Made by a program: the position numbers and the translations under genes. 64,000 nt of DNA from Litoribacter populi (GTDB lineage: Bacteria > Bacteroidota > Bacteroidia > Cytophagales > Cyclobacteriaceae): NCBI RefSeq assembly GCF_007483685.1, contig NZ_VMKN01000001.1, forward strand, positions 875,815 to 939,814. Reading direction: 5' to 3'. The notes under the pieces were generated by a model. It searched no databases. It had not been told where the DNA came from and was given only the letters and a program-made list of their open reading frames with translations. Positions 43,120 to 51,827 of this stretch are shown here, piece after piece; the first letter of the stretch is position 1; each line of letters starts with the position of its first letter.

Positions 43120-43152
43120 ACATCGGACAACCGTCATCCGACACCTAACATC
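43120..43152. repeat. CATCGGACAACCGTCATCCG octamer array
   Basis: About four octamers of the same family as the other arrays, placed in the predicted 5' leader of the ATPase-TolC message. Confidence 0.55.
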
Positions 43153-43160
43153 AAAATCAA

Positions 43161-43835
43161 ATGATCCACCTACAAAACATAAACAAATACATCGACTCCC
43201 GTTTCCAACGGGTTTTTATTCTCAAGGAAATTGAACTTACGATAGAACAGGGGGACTTTGTGACCTTGATGGGACCTTCGGGCGTGGGGAAATCCACCTT
43301 ACTGAACATTATTGGGCTTCTGGATGAAGATTATGAAGGGGAATATACTTTTGAGGGCAAATCGATAAAGGCCATGAAGGATAGGCAGCGGTCCGCTCTT
43401 CATAAAAGTGAATTTGGGTACATTTTTCAGGCCTATCACTTAATCGATGAGCTGACAGTGTATGAAAATATTGAAACCCCTCTGCTTTATAGGAATGTTT
43501 CTTCAGCTGAACGCAAATCCATAATTGCGGAACTTTTGGATCGCTTTAACATGGTGGCCAAAAAAGATCTTTTTCCAGAACAGCTTTCAGGTGGGCAACA
43601 GCAGCTAGTAGGTGTAGCAAGAGCTATCGCCGGTAAGCCTAAGGTGTTGCTTGCGGATGAACCAACAGGAAATTTACATTCTGCTCAAGCCAAGGAAATC
43701 ATGGAGGTTTTCCAAGAATTGAATAGGGAAGGAACAACTATAATTCAGGCCACTCATTCCCGGGAAAATGCCGATTATGGACACCGTCTAATTGAAATGA
43801 TGGATGGGAAAATTTATCAAGAAGTAAGTATTTAA
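43161..43835 (+). CDS. ABC transporter ATP-binding protein with atypical D-loop
   Basis: 224 residues. Walker A GPSGVGKST (38-46), Q-loop IFQAYHL, signature LSGGQQQL (142-149) and Walker B VLLADEP (162-168) are present. Two usual residues differ from the ATPase at 23507: the Arg after the signature is Leu (QQQLVGVARAI against QQQRVAIARAI), and the D-loop Asp is His (GNLHSA against GNLDSA). The switch His is kept in QATHS. The protein may work with altered cycling or pair with the canonical ATPase (inference). It is followed at 1 bp by the TolC gene. Confidence 0.92.
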   Translation: MIHLQNINKYIDSRFQRVFILKEIELTIEQGDFVTLMGPSGVGKSTLLNIIGLLDEDYEGEYTFEGKSIKAMKDRQRSALHKSEFGYIFQAYHLIDELTVYENIETPLLYRNVSSAERKSIIAELLDRFNMVAKKDLFPEQLSGGQQQLVGVARAIAGKPKVLLADEPTGNLHSAQAKEIMEVFQELNREGTTIIQATHSRENADYGHRLIEMMDGKIYQEVSI

Positions 43836-43836
43836 G

Positions 43837-45165
43837 ATGAAAAAAATAGTTTTTATTCTGTTCGCGGTAGCCTGGATCGTTTTTCCTGCCAATTCGCAGG
43901 ATACTTTGCTGGTTTCCTTTCAGGATGCAGTAGAGATCGGACTAGGGCAGAACCAGGCGTTTCAGATGAGGAAAAATGAACAACATATCCTCAAAAGGGA
44001 AAGACAGGCCGCTACTTTGGGCCATCTGCCTAAGGTGAACATTAACAACAATCTTTTCCGGCAAATGGGGCAACAATACCAGCAGTTAGAGGGGCAGTTA
44101 GTAGTGACCAATGTGACCAATGACCTTTTGACCACCGGTTTAAATGCCAATCTTCCCATATTCAATTCAGGACGAAGGCTTTTTACCACTAGGGCCACAA
44201 GACAATTTGAGGAGGCAGGTCACCTGAACCTTCATCGAGCGTCCCAAGATGTGGTTTTTGATGTGGCTCAACAATATTTACAAATCTTGCTAGACCAGGA
44301 GCTTTATAGAATTGCTGTTCAAAATCTGGAGAACCAAAAACAACAGCTCAGGCAAATTGAAGGATTTGTTGAGGCAGGACTTAGGACTCTTTCTGACCAG
44401 TATAACCAGCAGTCAGAAGTCGCTAGGTTAACCACCGTTGTTTTGGATGCTGAAATTCAACTTGAGACGGATCTTTGGCAATTTGCCGAAACCCTTCAAT
44501 TGGATCCTAATACGCTGCCGCAGCTTCTTCCCCTAGATTTGGAAACTGTTCCAAGTGAATTTTTAGATTTAGGTCTAGAGGAGCTGTATGACCTTGCGGT
44601 GCATAACAGGAGGGATTTTCGTGCCCAGAAAATGATTGTGGCAGGTCAAAAGGATATGATCTCTGTAGCAAGATCCTTCTATTACCCACAAATTAATGGG
44701 TTCTTCAATTATAATACATTTTTCACCTCTCTGGATGAACGAAACTTCCGAGATCAATACATGGTAATTTATCCTCAAAGAACGTTTGGGTTCTCTATTA
44801 CTATTCCTGTTTTCAACAATTTTGAAAACAGGGTCGCCGTGGCTAGGAGTAAAGTGGAGCACAACAATCAGGAACTGGAATTGGTAGCCATTGAACGGAG
44901 GCTAACTCAGGAGACAAAGCTGGCCTATGAAAACTACCGTGCGGCAATTAAGAGGGAAGAGGCCACCAAAGTTCAACTAGAAGCGGCAGAAGTCGCCCAG
45001 CAGGTAATAGAAGAAAGGTTTAGGCTAGGTGTAAGCAACTTCGTAGACCTTGCCCAAGCCAACCAGCAATTGGTGACGGCCCAGTCCGACCATGCCCAGG
45101 CGAAGTATACTCACTATTTTCAAGAAGTGATATTGAGATATACATTAGGGGTTTTGGAGATTTGA
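43837..45165 (+). CDS. TolC-family outer-membrane efflux protein
   Basis: 442 residues. The signal peptide ends near PANSQD. Two related halves of about 200 residues contain long amphipathic helices and NxPIFNSG / ITIPVFNNFEN beta-strand regions, as in OEP/TolC channels. The C-terminal repeat contains RFRLGVSNFVDLAQANQQL, a hallmark helix of the family. It would form the trimeric outer-membrane duct for the exporter. It is co-transcribed with the atypical ATPase; the adaptor that should join it to a permease is 21 kb away at 21601 under the same type of promoter. Confidence 0.95.
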   Translation: MKKIVFILFAVAWIVFPANSQDTLLVSFQDAVEIGLGQNQAFQMRKNEQHILKRERQAATLGHLPKVNINNNLFRQMGQQYQQLEGQLVVTNVTNDLLTTGLNANLPIFNSGRRLFTTRATRQFEEAGHLNLHRASQDVVFDVAQQYLQILLDQELYRIAVQNLENQKQQLRQIEGFVEAGLRTLSDQYNQQSEVARLTTVVLDAEIQLETDLWQFAETLQLDPNTLPQLLPLDLETVPSEFLDLGLEELYDLAVHNRRDFRAQKMIVAGQKDMISVARSFYYPQINGFFNYNTFFTSLDERNFRDQYMVIYPQRTFGFSITIPVFNNFENRVAVARSKVEHNNQELELVAIERRLTQETKLAYENYRAAIKREEATKVQLEAAEVAQQVIEERFRLGVSNFVDLAQANQQLVTAQSDHAQAKYTHYFQEVILRYTLGVLEI

Positions 45166-45237
45166 TACCTTAAAAACATTACAATTGCTATATATTATAC
45201 GAAGTTTAGCAACTCATATCCCAACTAATAAAAAAGC

Positions 45238-45276
45238 AAAAACCCTAACTTACAAATTTGAAGTTAGGGTTTTGTT
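45238..45276. terminator. Bidirectional rho-independent terminator
   Basis: A perfect 11-bp stem AACCCTAACTT/AAGTTAGGGTT encloses a 9-nt loop, with A-rich and T-rich flanks on both strands. It can end the TolC message from the left and the tRNA-Ser transcript from the right. Confidence 0.85.
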
Positions 45277-45279
45277 TTG

Positions 45280-45364
45280 CAGAGGAGGAGGGATTCGAAC
45301 CCCCGGTACCTTGCGGTACAACGGTTTTCAAGACCGCCGCATTCGACCACTCTGCCACTCCTCT
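45280..45364 (-). tRNA. tRNA-Ser (anticodon TGA)
   Basis: 85 nt on the minus strand. Acceptor stem AGAGGAG/CTCCTCT with discriminator G, D-arm GTGGCAGAGTGGTCGAATGC, anticodon loop CTTGAAA giving TGA, an extended variable arm TACCGCAAGGTA typical of class II serine tRNAs, and T-loop TTCGAAT. The 3' CCA is not encoded. A strong promoter lies upstream at 45404-45434 and a terminator directly downstream. Confidence 0.95.
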
Positions 45365-45403
45365 GGGTCTATTTGCGTTTCCGTTTTATGTCTTAACGGA
45401 TTG

Positions 45404-45434
45404 CAAAGGTAGTGCTAAGTTTTGTTTTTGCAAA
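45404..45434 (-). promoter_or_regulatory. Bacteroidota-type promoter for tRNA-Ser
   Basis: On the minus strand, -33 TTTG (45434-45431) and -7 TACCTTTG (45411-45404) are separated by 19 bp. This matches the TTTG/TAnnTTTG primary-sigma pattern of Bacteroidota. Predicted start is about 34 nt ahead of the mature tRNA. Confidence 0.8.
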
Positions 45435-45478
45435 TGGTATAGGGTGAAAAATCTACTCCTTTTTTGTAAATCATTGAT

Positions 45479-46426
45479 TTAATGCTTAATAAATTTGGTT
45501 ACGCTGCGCTTCTCAGCAGCCTTGTCCAAAGCCACATTGATTTCAAAGCAGATCAGAATAATAAAACTGGTGATCAATAGCCACAACATTACCGCGATCA
45601 TAGTGCCAATCGAACCGTAAAGTCTGTTATAAGTCGCAAAATTATTTAAGTAGAAGGAAAAAAGGTAGAAACCCAGCGTAATCAAAAGACCTGCAGTAAC
45701 TGAGCCAGTGCTGAAAAAACGCCACTTGTCATGCACTGCGGGGGCAAAGCGGAATATGAAAGCAGTAGCGATCATAAACAGGAACAGAAGCGCAAAGAAC
45801 CTCAGGGAAGCAACTAGGTAATAGTTGAAACCGCTAGAAACAAAACCTTGGTCGGAAAGCATGCCCAACAATTGGTTACCGAAAATCATTACCAGGGCCG
45901 CCGCGCAGAGATCTAGAACCAAGATCATCACAATGCCCACGGCTAAAAGTCTGGTCGTGAAATACCCCCTGTTTTCCTTGGTCCTATAGCAGGCGTTAAA
46001 AGCGTTCATGAGGGATACGACGCCATTGGTGGCAAGAAATAAAGCAAGGAAGAAACCGAAGGACAACAATCCTTGCCTGGGCCGGCTCACAATATCCATG
46101 ATGGTACCTTCTGCCTCTAGATAAATGCTCGGAGGCACAATCTCCTGGATAAACATCAGGATGTTACCAGTAGTCACGTCAGGAAAAAAATACTGTATGT
46201 AGGGAATCATGTTTAGCAGAAAAAGCAAAAGCGGAAACATGGCCACTGTAAAATTGAAGGCCACCGCATAGGCTCTTTCGGTGATTTCATCCTTTTGAAT
46301 CTGCTGAATGAAAAGCTTGCCTACATCGTAGAGGTTTTGGTCAGGATTGCCGAAATGCACATGCCGCAGTGCTTGGGCCCTCTTGTCCGCGATATTGACG
46401 TAGTCTTTAAACTTTTGCTTCACCAT
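45479..46426 (-). CDS. YihY/BrkB-family inner-membrane protein
   Basis: 315 residues. A cytoplasmic N-terminus of about 50 residues is followed by six hydrophobic segments. Family motifs are visible: [20 protein letters not shown] near the first helix, [15 protein letters not shown] near the third, and [16 protein letters not shown] near the fifth. YihY/BrkB proteins are polytopic and often called 'virulence factor BrkB'; the true function is uncertain. The short C-terminal tail is basic. Monocistronic, head to head with the lipoprotein at 46657. Confidence 0.92.
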   Translation of the reverse strand: MVKQKFKDYVNIADKRAQALRHVHFGNPDQNLYDVGKLFIQQIQKDEITERAYAVAFNFTVAMFPLLLFLLNMIPYIQYFFPDVTTGNILMFIQEIVPPSIYLEAEGTIMDIVSRPRQGLLSFGFFLALFLATNGVVSLMNAFNACYRTKENRGYFTTRLLAVGIVMILVLDLCAAALVMIFGNQLLGMLSDQGFVSSGFNYYLVASLRFFALLFLFMIATAFIFRFAPAVHDKWRFFSTGSVTAGLLITLGFYLFSFYLNNFATYNRLYGSIGTMIAVMLWLLITSFIILICFEINVALDKAAEKRSVTKFIKH

Positions 46427-46611
46427 GGAAAAATAATAAAAATGAGGCTAAAATTAAGAAAATTTTTCAAGAAGGGGGTAAGAATGGTTCAAGTCCAGTA
46501 AAACGCTTTCGATTTTCCCTAAAATGCTGTTAGTAATGAATTTAGTAAATCATTTTTAGGTGTCAATCATTGTTAACTGGTTTAAAATGTAGTTTATATT
46601 TTGTTTTGATC

Positions 46612-46640
46612 AGTTAATTGGTTAAAATCACCAATTAACT
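46612..46640. repeat. Perfect 11-bp inverted repeat upstream of a lipoprotein gene
   Basis: AGTTAATTGGT and ACCAATTAACT flank a 7-bp spacer, 17 bp before ATG 46657. It has operator-like geometry near where the promoter or leader of the lipoprotein gene should be. A related GTTAACTGGTTTAAAAT lies about 40 bp further upstream. Confidence 0.5.
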
Positions 46641-46656
46641 CTTTAAATATTTATAT

Positions 46657-47193
46657 ATGAAACAAGTTTTTCTATTATGTGCAGCCGCAGGAATGCTGCT
46701 TTTCACCTCATGTAACTCGGATGAGGAAATAACCATCAACCAGGATGAGCTTTTGGGGGAGTGGGTGCTTCAAAGTATCCATTATACCACCGAAAGTACT
46801 CTTGATGTGCAGGGTCAGACCCTAAACTCAAACAGTGTGGTGACCGGCAAGGATATAGATTCGGGTGCCGCATTTCATTCCAATCCTAATGAATTTAACA
46901 CGTGGGGCTCTTATGTCGCAAGGATGGAAGTGTGGTCCCATGGTGAAGATCCATCTGAAGAAGGCAGGATCTCCGAGATGGAGATGCCGCCATTTTTGAA
47001 TGGTGGGGCTTATGAACTACGAAATGGAAACATCCTGAGGGTTTTTGGCCCGGACGGTGAAGAGTATGAAGATTATCGGGTAGAGATGACTGACCAGCTC
47101 CTCGTGCTGCATATTGATATGATCACAGAGACGGATTATGCTGGAGTTCCGCAACAGAATAAACTCGAAGGTCAACTTACCTATACCAGGTAA
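46657..47193 (+). CDS. Lipoprotein, unknown function (lipocalin-like opening)
   Basis: 178 residues with lipobox LFTSC (Cys19) and an acidic NSDEE stretch after the Cys. The mature part begins ELLGEWVLQSIHYTTES, reminiscent of lipocalin-like Bacteroidota lipoproteins where a GxW strand opens a beta-barrel, and ends in a strand QLTYTR. No catalytic motif is seen. A DUF4221 lipoprotein follows 84 bp downstream on the same strand; they may be co-transcribed. Confidence 0.8.
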   Translation: MKQVFLLCAAAGMLLFTSCNSDEEITINQDELLGEWVLQSIHYTTESTLDVQGQTLNSNSVVTGKDIDSGAAFHSNPNEFNTWGSYVARMEVWSHGEDPSEEGRISEMEMPPFLNGGAYELRNGNILRVFGPDGEEYEDYRVEMTDQLLVLHIDMITETDYAGVPQQNKLEGQLTYTR

Positions 47194-47277
47194 GATTGTT
47201 TACAAAAACATTAGTTCATAAAGTTATTATTCATAAATTGGTAGTGAGAGTTTTTTAAATCTTAAATCCCAATAATT

Positions 47278-48417
47278 ATGAAGAATGTTTTAGTGCTAAT
47301 GTTTTTGTTTTTTATAGTGGCGGCCTGCAGCAAGTCCGAGGAAGGAGAGAGGCCAGATGGAGGCTTGGCGGTCAGTCAGGATACCGTAATGGTGGATGCA
47401 GGAGAGGATATTTTGTATTTGAAAACGGGCTTGTATCAATCTGTGCTTTCACAGGATCGTAGATATTTATATAATTTTGACGCCGACAGGAGCCAAGTTG
47501 AAAAGATTGACTTGGAGGAGCTGAAGTTGGTGGGGGCCACGCCATATGAAAAAGAAGGTCCTAAGGGTGTGGGGCAATATGTATATAGGATTTTTAGCGC
47601 CCCTTCTGATGAATTTTTCATTCTTTCTTTTGACCGGGGCGGCATCTTTGATCAGCAGGGCAATAAAAAGAAATCAGTATCCCTCAAGCCCCAGGATTTA
47701 ACTGGAGATGAGTTGAAGGTAAATGAAAACCTGTTCAGTGGAATAATCCCAAATTCTGCCCCCAATAAGCTATATGGTACTTTTTCGAATTTCCATGAGG
47801 AGGAATTTTATTTTGGGGTGATTGACATGGAGGAAAAATCCCTGAAAAAGGTCACTTTTCCCGAGCAAGAATACCAAAAGGATTATTTTTTCAGCTGGGT
47901 AAATGAAAAGGGCATGCCCATGGTCATGATGGGTCCCAACTATTTTGTCAACCATGCCAAGGATAAGATTTTTATTACCAACAATGTGGATAACAGCATT
48001 CATATTTACAACCCAGAGGACGGGCTGGTGGAAAAAAAGGAAATGGACAACCAGCTTTTTGCTCATAGGAAAACCGGCAAATATAAAAAGACCATAGACT
48101 CGCAGGAGGAATTTAACAAAGCCATGACGGATTTTAAAAAGGAAATTGCTTTTAGCCAGCCGGTGTGGGATGAGAAAAATGAAAGATTTCTAAGGTTCAG
48201 TTATCTGACCGAATCCAAACAGGACGCTGAGGGCAATAACAAGTCATCTAGTAAGGTTTGGCTGAGTGCTTTCGATACGGATTTGAACCTGCTGGGGGAG
48301 ACGTTCCTGGAAGGGCTGACCAAAATACCCGCCCACCATTTCGTCAAAGACGGACAGATCTGGATGTTTGAAAACATGGATGACGAACTGGGATTTGTGA
48401 GATTCACTGTGGAGTAG
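47278..48417 (+). CDS. DUF4221-type lipoprotein
   Basis: 379 residues with lipobox IVAAC (Cys17). The rest shows repeated beta-strand blocks, for example DRRYLYNFDADRSQVEKIDL, DEFFILSFDRGG and NKLYGTFSN, a layout matching the DUF4221 beta-propeller-like family restricted largely to Cyclobacteriaceae-like Bacteroidota (family recall, not searched). Function unknown; probably attached to the envelope. Confidence 0.8.
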   Translation: MKNVLVLMFLFFIVAACSKSEEGERPDGGLAVSQDTVMVDAGEDILYLKTGLYQSVLSQDRRYLYNFDADRSQVEKIDLEELKLVGATPYEKEGPKGVGQYVYRIFSAPSDEFFILSFDRGGIFDQQGNKKKSVSLKPQDLTGDELKVNENLFSGIIPNSAPNKLYGTFSNFHEEEFYFGVIDMEEKSLKKVTFPEQEYQKDYFFSWVNEKGMPMVMMGPNYFVNHAKDKIFITNNVDNSIHIYNPEDGLVEKKEMDNQLFAHRKTGKYKKTIDSQEEFNKAMTDFKKEIAFSQPVWDEKNERFLRFSYLTESKQDAEGNNKSSSKVWLSAFDTDLNLLGETFLEGLTKIPAHHFVKDGQIWMFENMDDELGFVRFTVE

Positions 48418-48660
48418 GAGAAAAAGTTTCACGCAAAGGACGCAGAGGAAAAAAATATGTTCTCGCAGCGGGCGCGGCGTTTTTCGCTGCGACGCTGCGA
48501 GAAACTAAACTGGAAAGTTTCACGCAAACCTGTCCCGAGCAGCGAAGCGAATCGGGAGAGCGCCAAAACTCCGCAAAGGACGCAAAGATTTTTTATAAAC
48601 TCCTAAACCTCCCGCCCCGCGAAGCGGCGGGAATAAAAACTCCTAACCCCATAAGCCTTA
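48418..48660. repeat. Cluster of REP-like palindromes and ACGCAAAGGACGCA elements
   Basis: TTTCACGCAAAGGACGCAG-type sequence occurs at 48425-48444 and again near 48519 and 48573. Between copies lie a perfect 10-bp inverted repeat TCTCGCAGCG/CGCTGCGAGA (48461-48502) and a GC-rich hairpin CCCGCC...GGCGGG (48611-48631). No gene is present between the convergent DUF4221 and thioesterase genes. Confidence 0.7.
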
Positions 48661-48681
48661 AACTTTAAACCATAAACACTA

Positions 48682-49092
48682 TTACCCCTCATAATAAGGC
48701 CTCATCAGCTCCAACAAGTCCTTTGGTGGTCTGCAGGGGCGGTGGTTGTCGGTCCGAATGAAGGTTAGCAAGGTGTATCCTTCATTGATGGTTTCGCCTG
48801 CCTCATTTGTAATAGTGCAGTCAAACCTGATACGAACGCCAGGCATCTCCCTTACTTCTACTTTTATGGTGAGGAGTTCGTCGTAGCGGCCGGGCTTGTA
48901 GTATCGGCTGTAATTTTCCAATGCCGGCATCATGATGCCTTCGTCTTCAAGTTTTTTGTAGGAAAAGCCAATGTTGCGCATGGCTTCCACCCTTCCCACT
49001 TCATAGTAAGCAGCATAGTTTCCGTAATAGACATAACCCATCTGGTCTGTCTCGGCATATCGCACCCTTATCTGGGTTTCGGTAGTGAACAT
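48682..49092 (-). CDS. Acyl-CoA thioesterase (YbgC/4HBT hot-dog family)
   Basis: 136 residues, a single hot-dog domain. The catalytic segment YAETDQMGYVYYGNYAAYYE carries the acidic residue and the tyrosine/asparagine pattern of YbgC-like enzymes. It hydrolyses short acyl-CoA or acyl-ACP thioesters; in some bacteria YbgC is linked to the Tol-Pal envelope system. It starts 2 bp after the mltG stop, so the two are co-transcribed. Confidence 0.92.
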   Translation of the reverse strand: MFTTETQIRVRYAETDQMGYVYYGNYAAYYEVGRVEAMRNIGFSYKKLEDEGIMMPALENYSRYYKPGRYDELLTIKVEVREMPGVRIRFDCTITNEAGETINEGYTLLTFIRTDNHRPCRPPKDLLELMRPYYEG

Positions 49093-49094
49093 GG

Positions 49095-50138
49095 TTAGTA
49101 GATTTTGGCCCGGTTCAACGCTTGCTGATAACGGCGAGCATTTCGGAGGTGTTCGTTGTAGTTGGTGGCAAAGGCGTGGTATCCGGAGAAGTCATCCTTT
49201 GCACAAAAATAAATATATTTGTGGTCCTCAGCGGCCAATACGGCATCGATAGAGCTTATATCCGGCAAGTTGATCGGGCCTGGAGGCAGACCGGTGTATT
49301 TATAAGTATTATAAGGACTGTCAATCTCCTTATGCACATTGAGCACTCTTTTGATGCTGAAGTCCTGCAGAGCGAACACTAAGGTAGGATCGGCCTGAAG
49401 AGGCATGTTCATTCTCAAGCGGTTGAGGTACACTCCGGCAACGCGTGGTCTTTCATCCGACATCTGCGTCTCGGCCTGCACAATAGAGGCCAAAGTGCTG
49501 ACTTCCTTGCGGTCCAAATTTAGCTGAGTGAGTTTTGTGGTGCGTTCCTCATTCCAGAACTTCTCATATTCCTTGTACATTCTGTCGAAAAGGCCCTCTG
49601 GGGTCACATTCCAATATACTTCGTAGGTGTTTGGGATGAAAATACTCATAACCGTTTCATCCCTGAGGTCAAATTTGGAATAGTAGACGCTGTCGGTAAG
49701 TAGGTTTTCAAATTCCTCCTGCTCCATCTCCAGGTTTCTGGTTACTTTTTCCGCCAAGTCTTCCTTGGTTCTGACGTTGTTGAAAGTTAATCTAACAGGA
49801 GTTTGCCTTCCCGAAGAAAGCAGGGCAACCAAATCCTTGTTGCTCATCTTGGGTCTGATTTCGTAAAGGCCCGGTTTGATTGCTTCCTGATAGCCGCGCA
49901 CTTTGGCGACAAATGAAAAGGTGACTACGTCGTGGACGATGCCTTTTTTGGTCAGGCTGTCAGAGACGGTTTTGAACGTGGCACCTCTTGGAATTTTGAG
50001 CAGAGCTGGTTCTTCTTTATCTACCAGGGCATTTGGAGAGAAGAATGCCTGATAGAAATAAAACGTCATGGAGGTCATCAATACGGTGACGGCAATGACG
50101 GCAATTAGATAACGTTTGGTCTTTTTGTCTGGGATCAT
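49095..50138 (-). CDS. mltG: Endolytic murein transglycosylase MltG
   Basis: 347 residues. One N-terminal helix (about 9-29) anchors a periplasmic YceG-like domain. A LysM-like part comes first (residues about 40-110), then the catalytic region with IVQAETQMSDERPRVAGVYLNRL, where the Glu in QAE is the expected catalytic acid. The C-terminal YFCAKDDFSGYHAFATNYNEH motif is characteristic. It cuts nascent peptidoglycan strands and so sets glycan length. First gene of a two-gene operon with the thioesterase. Confidence 0.95.
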   Translation of the reverse strand: MIPDKKTKRYLIAVIAVTVLMTSMTFYFYQAFFSPNALVDKEEPALLKIPRGATFKTVSDSLTKKGIVHDVVTFSFVAKVRGYQEAIKPGLYEIRPKMSNKDLVALLSSGRQTPVRLTFNNVRTKEDLAEKVTRNLEMEQEEFENLLTDSVYYSKFDLRDETVMSIFIPNTYEVYWNVTPEGLFDRMYKEYEKFWNEERTTKLTQLNLDRKEVSTLASIVQAETQMSDERPRVAGVYLNRLRMNMPLQADPTLVFALQDFSIKRVLNVHKEIDSPYNTYKYTGLPPGPINLPDISSIDAVLAAEDHKYIYFCAKDDFSGYHAFATNYNEHLRNARRYQQALNRAKIY

Positions 50139-50172
50139 ATCCTTTATTAACGCAGGATGGGTTGATTTTTTT

Positions 50173-50180
50173 CAAAAGTA
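50173..50180 (-). promoter_or_regulatory. Putative -7 box (TACTTTTG) for the mltG operon
   Basis: The minus-strand TACTTTTG fits TAnnTTTG, 35 bp upstream of the mltG ATG. The expected -33 TTTG is not clear at 19-bp spacing. Confidence 0.45.
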
Positions 50181-50296
50181 GTCAAAAAAGAGCAAAGGCG
50201 AAGGAGAAAAGGCCATCCACTTTGTCTGGGTAAACATTTTTCCAATAATATCACTTATCTTTAATAAATCTTTTTCAGCCAAAAACCTATCAGCTT

Positions 50297-50926
50297 ATGC
50301 CTGCAGAATTCATCAAGCTTTATCCCGAAAATCCAGATCCCCGAAGAGTACAGCACATTGTGGACGTCCTGCGCAACGGCGGGGTAATCATCTATCCCAC
50401 GGATACCGTATATGGTATCGGTTGTGATATTTTCAACCAAAAGGCCATAGAAAAGGTCTGCCAGATCAAGGGAGTGAAACCTCAAAAGCAGAATTTTTCC
50501 TTCATTTGCTATGACCTAAGTGATATTGCGGACTATACTCGTACGGTGAGTACGCCGGTTTTCAAAGTGATGAAAAAAGCCTTGCCGGGTCCCTACACCT
50601 TTATCCTCAATGCCAACAACAACGTGCCCAAGCTGCTCAACAGCAAAAAGAAAACCGTGGGTATCCGGGTGCCGGACCACTCCATACCCCGAGCCCTGGT
50701 GAAGGAACTTGGCCAACCCATCGTGACTACCTCCATACGCGATGAGGATGAGGTAATCGAATACAGTACCGATCCCGAGCTGATTTATGAAAAGTACAAA
50801 GACCTTGTGGATGTGGTCATCGATGGTGGCTATGGAAACAACGTGGCCTCGACTATCCTGGACTGCACCAGTGACGAAATACTGATCGTGAGAGAAGGGT
50901 TGGGGAATGTGGAGGAAGTGCTTTGA
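50297..50926 (+). CDS. Sua5/YciO/YrdC-family L-threonylcarbamoyladenylate synthase-like protein
   Basis: 209 residues covering the YrdC fold. It has GGVIIYPTDTVYGIGCDIFN (the nucleotide/threonine-binding opening), IKGVKPQKQNFSFICYDLSDIADY, and a KKTVGIRVPDHSIPRALVKELG block. The family makes threonylcarbamoyl-AMP for the tRNA t6A modification. The SxTSI(R)-like strand TTSIRDEDE is present. It resembles the YciO branch in length, so true t6A activity is likely but not certain. Divergent from mltG. Confidence 0.88.
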   Translation: MPAEFIKLYPENPDPRRVQHIVDVLRNGGVIIYPTDTVYGIGCDIFNQKAIEKVCQIKGVKPQKQNFSFICYDLSDIADYTRTVSTPVFKVMKKALPGPYTFILNANNNVPKLLNSKKKTVGIRVPDHSIPRALVKELGQPIVTTSIRDEDEVIEYSTDPELIYEKYKDLVDVVIDGGYGNNVASTILDCTSDEILIVREGLGNVEEVL

Positions 50927-50927
50927 G

Positions 50928-51110
50928 TAAGTACGAAATACGAAGTACGAAGGACGAAGGAGCGTAAGTACGACACCCAACTCATCCACTAAATGTCCTG
51001 GGAAGGCCAAAATGGAAAGAAAAAATGGTCTGTCCTGCGGTGTACTTAGTCCATGGTACCTAGTACTTGGTACAATTAAATAATGAATACCGAATGATGA
51101 ATGATGAATA
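50928..51110. repeat. TACGAAGTACGAA and TACCTAGTACTTGG repeats
   Basis: Copies of AAGTACGAAATACGAAGTACG (50930-50950), GTACCTAGTACTTGGTAC (51054-51072) and ATGAATGATGAATAATGAA (51094-51112) fill most of this gap. No gene is seen. These tandem motifs are the same kind as at 8955-8985. Confidence 0.6.
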
Positions 51111-51761
51111 ATGAAGTCTGATACTGAAAAGACTATAATCACCGATCTACTATACCTGCCTCCCATAGAGTATTTTGCAGCCATAGATGGATTTGAAAAA
51201 TTAATAATCGAAGGGCAGGACAATTACCAGAAACAGACCTATAGAAACAGGGCATCCATAAGGCTGGCCAATAAAGTAGAGAGTCTTTCTATTCCTGTAA
51301 AAGGGGGGAAAGGGAAGCTTTATAAGGAAGTGGAAATAGATTATGAGCAGAAATGGGTGAACATTCACCTTCGTGGCATAAAAAGTGCTTATGGTAAGGC
51401 AGCGTTTTTTGAATATTTTTTTCCAAATTATGAAAGCGTATTCGAAAGCAAACCGGCAAGGCTTTTTGATTTGAATCTGGAATTACTGACACTTTGTCTC
51501 AGATTTTTACAACATCCTGTCAGATTAGTCGTAAGTACTGAATACCAATCAAATGTGGAAATTCAGGATCTACGGGGGGTGATTCAACCCAAGCAACCCT
51601 ATGATGCTAGGGGGATTTATAGACCGGTGTCTTACATGCAGCTCTTTGGCTTAGACTTTGTACCCAACCTAAGTGTAATCGATTTGCTGTTTTGCGAAGG
51701 CCCCCAAGCCGGAAAGATTATTTCACAGTCAAAAAAAACTATTGAACAAAGCCCCGAATGA
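51111..51761 (+). CDS. WbqC-like family protein
   Basis: 216 residues. It opens with DLLYLPPIEYFAAIDGFEKL and contains NYQKQTYRNRASIRLANKVESLSIPVKGG, the conserved core of the WbqC family. The family is linked by genomic context to surface polysaccharide or amino-sugar synthesis, but the enzyme activity is unclear. It lies 66 bp before clpC on the same strand. Confidence 0.85.
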   Translation: MKSDTEKTIITDLLYLPPIEYFAAIDGFEKLIIEGQDNYQKQTYRNRASIRLANKVESLSIPVKGGKGKLYKEVEIDYEQKWVNIHLRGIKSAYGKAAFFEYFFPNYESVFESKPARLFDLNLELLTLCLRFLQHPVRLVVSTEYQSNVEIQDLRGVIQPKQPYDARGIYRPVSYMQLFGLDFVPNLSVIDLLFCEGPQAGKIISQSKKTIEQSPE

Positions 51762-51827
51762 TTGTGTTTTTAAGTCAAATTGGATTACATTGAAGCAAGA
51801 GAAACAACATTTAAGAAAGGATATTTA

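Noticed and set aside
45185..45482. Plus-strand reading frames across 45185-45482
   Set aside because: They are antisense to the tRNA-Ser and its promoter; classic false ORFs.
51780..51827. TTG start for clpC
   Set aside because: ClpC proteins start close to the MEAKFSNRVKEV segment; ATG 51828 gives this directly.
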